This document shows, one piece after another, positions 60,851 to 64,000 of a stretch of DNA of 64,000 nucleotides. The DNA lies in contig JANRJH010000013.1 in NCBI GenBank assembly GCA_033764075.1, forward strand, positions 124,001 to 188,000. The letters are read 5' to 3'. Origin of the DNA: M3007 sp033764075. Lineage in GTDB: Bacteria > Bacteroidota > Bacteroidia > Chitinophagales > Saprospiraceae. Position 1 is the stretch's first letter. Every line of letters begins with the position of its first letter. The position numbers and the translations under genes are program-made. The notes under the pieces were generated by a model. That model worked only from the letters and a program-made list of their open reading frames with translations. It searched no databases and had not been told where the DNA came from.

Positions 60851-63082
60851 TCAAGACATCAGGTTTTCCAAAACGGTGTCGTACCGTTGTTTCCATTCGG
60901 CTACGCTTCCCCAATCCTGTCCCTCAACAAGCATATTGTTCCCCTGCACAACACCCAAGCGTTCAAAAGGTGCATTTCGAGCATCCATAAACGATTCAAA
61001 AGCCGATTGTTGATCAGGCGAAATACTCACTACCACGCGTCCCTGTGCTTCGCCGAAAAGCCAGGCGTCCTGGCGTATCCCGGTTTTGTTTTCGACGGCA
61101 AAACCCTTTCCGCCATGCAACCCGCTTTCGGCAAGCGCGACAAAAAGGCCGCCTTCCGACACATCGTGGGCGGAACGAATGAATTCGCCTGAAATCAGTT
61201 GAGAAACGATTTTTTGCAGGAAAAATTCTTCTTCCAGGTCAAAATACGGGCAGCTGCTGTACGTCACGTTGTGCACGGTGCGCAGGTACTCGCTCGAGCC
61301 GATATCGTTTCGGCTGACACCGACCAGGTAGATCAGGTCTCCGTCGGATTTAAAGTCAAGCGTCATCATCTGCTCCGCATGGTCAATGATCCCCAGCATA
61401 CCGATGGTGGGTGTGGGGTATACCGGCACGACCTTATCCTGGAAGGTGGCCTGGTTGTAAAAACTCACGTTTCCTCCGGTTACGGGGGTATCGAATTTTC
61501 GGCAGGCATCGCCCATGCCCTTGATGGCCTGTGCAAACTGAAAGTAGACCTCAGGATGATACGGGTTGCCAAAGTTCAGGCAGTTGGTGATGGCTACAGG
61601 TGTGCCGCCGGCGCAGGTGATGTTTCGTGCGGCTTCCGCCACCGCGATCATACCCCCTTTGTAAGGGTCGGCATACACATAGGCGCTGTTGCAGTCGGTG
61701 GTCAGCGCCAGCGCTTTGTCAGTACCTTTCACGTACACCACTGCGGCGTCCGACGGACGGTTGGTGGTCATGGTGCCGGTACGCACCATGGAATCGTACT
61801 GTTGGGTGATCCAGCGTTTGGAGGCTATGTTCGGTGAAGTCCAAACACGCTGGGCAGCTTCCCGAAGGTCGGCAGGTTGCAGGATATCGGCTGCATCGAA
61901 CCGGCGGATGTGTTCAAAATAGGCCGGCTCGCGCTGTTCGCGAACATAGACCGGTGCGCCGCCGCCCAGCACCAGGCTGTCGGCAGGCACTTCCGCCACT
62001 TTTTCGCCGTGGTGAAAATATTGCAGGACGCCGCCGTCCACGGTTGTACCGATGCGGGCACACGGGAGGTCCCATTTGTCAAAAATAGCCTCCAGTTCCG
62101 ACTCGCGCCCCGGCTTGCAGACGATGAGCATACGCTCCTGGCTTTCGGAAAGCAGTATCTCCCAGGCTTTCATGCCCTCCTGTCGCTGGGGGCATTTATC
62201 GAGGTCGATGCGCATGCCTACGCCCGAACGCGCACTCATTTCGGAGGTGGAGCAGGTGATGCCGGCAGCGCCCATGTCCTGCATCCCGACAATGGCGCCC
62301 GTTTGAATGGCTTCCAGTGTGGCCTCCAGCAGCAACTTCTCCTGAAAGGGGTCGCCCACCTGCACCGCCGGCAGGTCCTCATGGCTGTCTTCGGTCAGGT
62401 CGGCACTGGCAAAGGTGGCGCCGTGAATGCCGTCCTTGCCGGTTGCCGATCCGACGATGAGCACCGTATTGCCGGGTTCTCCGGCGGTAGCGCTCACGGT
62501 TTCGCCCACCTTCACAATGCCCACCGACATGGCGTTCACCAGGATGTCGTGGTCGTAACAGGGCATAAAATACACCTCGCCACCGACGGTGGGCACACCG
62601 AAGCAGTTGCCGTAGTCGCCGATACCCCGCACAACCCCGGAGATCAGGCGCTTCATGCGCGGATCGTCGGGCCGCCCGAAACGCAGGCTGTTCAACGCGG
62701 CGATGGGCCTGGCGCCCATGGTAAAGATATCGCGGTGTATGCCGCCCACGCCGGTCGCCGCGCCCTGATAGGGCTCAATGGCGCTGGGGTGATTGTGGCT
62801 TTCTATCTTGAACGCGCAAGCCAGTCCGTCGCCAATATCCACCAACCCGGCATTTTCTTCCCCGGCGCCAACCAGCAAACGCCCCCCCGACCGGGGCAGT
62901 GTTTTGAGTTGCAGAATGGAATTTTTATACGAACAATGCTCGCTCCACATGACGCTGAACACGCTCAACTCAGTGAAATTGGGCATGCGGCCCAGGATTT
63001 GCTGTACTTTTTCAAACTCCGCTTCAGTGAGACCAAGGCTCTTGGCTATTGCAGGGGTGGGAATGGGATCGGAAGCTGCCAT
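60851..63082 (-). CDS. purL: Phosphoribosylformylglycinamidine synthase subunit PurL
   Basis: A 743-residue small-type PurL of the three-subunit FGAM synthase. It has FTELSVFSVMWSEHCSYKNS (active-site His), GDGLACAFKIESHNHPSAIEPYQGAATGVGGIHRDIFTMGARPIA, GDYGNCFGVPTVGGEVYF, LLVGSATGKDGIHGATFAS-like sequence, DMGAAGITCSTSEMS, and the second half with DAAVVYVKGTDKALALTTDCN and PVTGGNVSFYNQ. It forms FGAM from FGAR and ammonia in purine synthesis with PurS and PurQ (not in this window). ATG at 63082 gives the family start. Confidence 0.96.
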   Translation of the reverse strand: MAASDPIPTPAIAKSLGLTEAEFEKVQQILGRMPNFTELSVFSVMWSEHCSYKNSILQLKTLPRSGGRLLVGAGEENAGLVDIGDGLACAFKIESHNHPSAIEPYQGAATGVGGIHRDIFTMGARPIAALNSLRFGRPDDPRMKRLISGVVRGIGDYGNCFGVPTVGGEVYFMPCYDHDILVNAMSVGIVKVGETVSATAGEPGNTVLIVGSATGKDGIHGATFASADLTEDSHEDLPAVQVGDPFQEKLLLEATLEAIQTGAIVGMQDMGAAGITCSTSEMSARSGVGMRIDLDKCPQRQEGMKAWEILLSESQERMLIVCKPGRESELEAIFDKWDLPCARIGTTVDGGVLQYFHHGEKVAEVPADSLVLGGGAPVYVREQREPAYFEHIRRFDAADILQPADLREAAQRVWTSPNIASKRWITQQYDSMVRTGTMTTNRPSDAAVVYVKGTDKALALTTDCNSAYVYADPYKGGMIAVAEAARNITCAGGTPVAITNCLNFGNPYHPEVYFQFAQAIKGMGDACRKFDTPVTGGNVSFYNQATFQDKVVPVYPTPTIGMLGIIDHAEQMMTLDFKSDGDLIYLVGVSRNDIGSSEYLRTVHNVTYSSCPYFDLEEEFFLQKIVSQLISGEFIRSAHDVSEGGLFVALAESGLHGGKGFAVENKTGIRQDAWLFGEAQGRVVVSISPDQQSAFESFMDARNAPFERLGVVQGNNMLVEGQDWGSVAEWKQRYDTVLENLMS

Positions 63083-63109
63083 GAAAAATTTTACTTGGAG
63101 AAAGTCCTG

Positions 63110-63117
63110 CAAAGGTA
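63110..63117 (-). promoter_or_regulatory. Putative -7 box TACCTTTG of purL
   Basis: An exact TAnnTTTG match on the minus strand 27 bp before the purL ATG. No convincing -33 box at normal spacing. Confidence 0.5.
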
Positions 63118-63213
63118 TAGCATTCCGTATGAAATGTGGGCCGGTGCGATAAAAGGTGCAAATTTTGGCGTTGTTTTGTAGCAGATTTTAAACATTTGCA
63201 CAAAAACCAACCC

Positions 63214-64000
63214 ATGAGCGACGACGTTCGCATATTTCTCTCCTACGATGAAGCCGAGGCCCGGCTGGCCGGCGAACTCAAGCAGCACATTCAAACGGCT
63301 TTTGCCGGAAGGAAGGTGATTTTCTGGGAGAGAACATCGAACGCTTTGGATGAGAGGGCTCGCCAGTCGTTTTTGGATACAGTTTCCCTCTCTCTGGTGA
63401 TTTTTTCCAGCACGTATCTTTTAAAGGGAGAAAATTTACTGGAACTGGGACATGCCCGCCGCATAGAGCTGGAAAAAAGACCCAAGGCGCCCCTGTATCT
63501 GGTCATGGCTGAGCCGGCGGTGTTGCCTGCCGACCTGGCGGCATACGCAACACTCCCCCACCCCAACGAATCCATTGAACACGCGGCCTTCCCGCCGGCA
63601 CGTCAGATGCAACGCGTCGCTGCCTACCTGAAAAACCTGGAGGCACGAACGGCCGGAGCCCCGCCACAGCGCCCGCCGTATGAAAAACCATACAAGCCGG
63701 CCGATCTGCGCGAGCGCCTGACCCTTCAACTCGAACGGCTGAACCTGTCCACCGTATTTTCCACCCTGAAAACGGTGGTGGATGATGCAACGCTCAAACA
63801 GGTTTTTTTCGAGTTGGAAGACGCCTGGCTCGAAGGCATTCAGGCCTGCCGGCTACACCGGGATCTGCACCGCTGGCATGCGCACAATACCGGCATCAAG
63901 GAGGAGTTGCGGGTGCGCATCGGCCAGATCGAATCGTTGTCCCTGATTCCGGCCTGGCGCAAGCACATGAACCGCATCGAGCGCGACGCGCAACCGGGTT
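63214..64000 (+). CDS. TIR-like domain protein, N-terminal part (runs off right edge)
   Basis: An open frame from ATG 63214 to the window end, about 262 residues so far. Residues ~1-110 look like a TIR-type domain: VRIFLSYDEAEARLAGELKQHI (start with the F-L-S-Y box), VIFWERTSNALDERARQSFLDTVSLSLVIFSSTYLL, and ELGHARRIELEKRPKAPLYLVMAEP. A proline-rich link (PPQRPPYEKPYKP) leads to a helical region with LERLNLSTVFSTLKTVVDD and LHRWHAHNTGIKEELRVRIGQIESLS. Such TIR-helical architecture occurs in bacterial signalling and defence proteins. The downstream effector or sensor lies outside. The catalytic glutamate of NADase TIRs could be in WERTSNALDE, but this is not certain. The gene is divergent from purL. 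Confidence 0.65.
   Translation, partial: MSDDVRIFLSYDEAEARLAGELKQHIQTAFAGRKVIFWERTSNALDERARQSFLDTVSLSLVIFSSTYLLKGENLLELGHARRIELEKRPKAPLYLVMAEPAVLPADLAAYATLPHPNESIEHAAFPPARQMQRVAAYLKNLEARTAGAPPQRPPYEKPYKPADLRERLTLQLERLNLSTVFSTLKTVVDDATLKQVFFELEDAWLEGIQACRLHRDLHRWHAHNTGIKEELRVRIGQIESLSLIPAWRKHMNRIERDAQPG

Overview
The window looks like chromosomal DNA from a fairly GC-rich member of Bacteroidota, most likely a Saprospiria-type organism. This rests on a type B T9SS sorting domain on a giant secreted protein, a short Bacteroidota-type primary sigma factor, an UpxY/NusG-like antiterminator, a SusC-like TonB-dependent receptor with a carboxypeptidase-like N-domain, the futalosine menaquinone route, and many intergenic matches to the Bacteroidota promoter -7 box TAnnTTTG. 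The assignment to Saprospiria is inference. No rRNA, tRNA, insertion sequence, prophage or CRISPR array was seen.

Layout. 1-3.7 kb: start of a BamA-like gene, a SpoU-type methyltransferase, and a LemA / TPM / TPM / TerB-like cluster. 3.7-7.0 kb: heptanucleotide repeat arrays around a four-helix-bundle gene, folP, a lone DppB-type permease and a SET-domain gene. 7.0-14.5 kb: cystathionine beta-synthase and a 1973-residue T9SS substrate. 14.6-18.5 kb: a GT2 protein, then an overlapping mqnE / histidine phosphatase / mqnA operon. 18.6-24.5 kb: SGNH hydrolase, bestrophin-like protein, and a minus-strand run of rhodanese, sterol desaturase, small membrane protein and nhaA; then a coiled-coil membrane protein. 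24.5-31.8 kb: tamB and a TonB-dependent receptor. 32-38.3 kb: a polysaccharide deacetylase-like protein, a Wzi/RemB-like barrel, an UpxY-like antiterminator, the primary sigma factor and a GT39 protein. 38.3-45.8 kb: ATE-like transferase, threonine aldolase, GNAT, and sulfur assimilation (metZ, cysN, cysD, cysH, DUF2061) facing an Rrf2 regulator with a palindrome between them. 45.9-53.2 kb: carboxynorspermidine dehydrogenase-like gene, response regulator, DUF72, and GDP-fucose genes (GT4, gmd, fcl, manC). 53.3-64 kb: DUF433, GT4, several housekeeping genes, LolD-like ATPase, an OmpA protein with calcium-binding repeats, a TlpA thioredoxin, purL, and a truncated TIR-like gene at the right edge.

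The most unusual content is a family of 7-bp tandem repeats (mainly GTAGTCG/GCTGTCG and complements; also GTGGTTG and GCGGAAT). At all seven places where an array meets the 3' end of a gene, the array begins at, or supplies, the stop codon. Two arrays share an almost identical core of about 45 bp and bracket the four-helix-bundle gene. Three arrays are built as large inverted repeats.

Functionally the window is mostly envelope biogenesis (BamA-like, TamB, TonB receptor, OmpA, T9SS substrate, surface-polysaccharide and GDP-fucose genes) and core metabolism (folate, menaquinone, cysteine/methionine, purines). Protein calls come from reading translated sequence and motifs; no database search was run.
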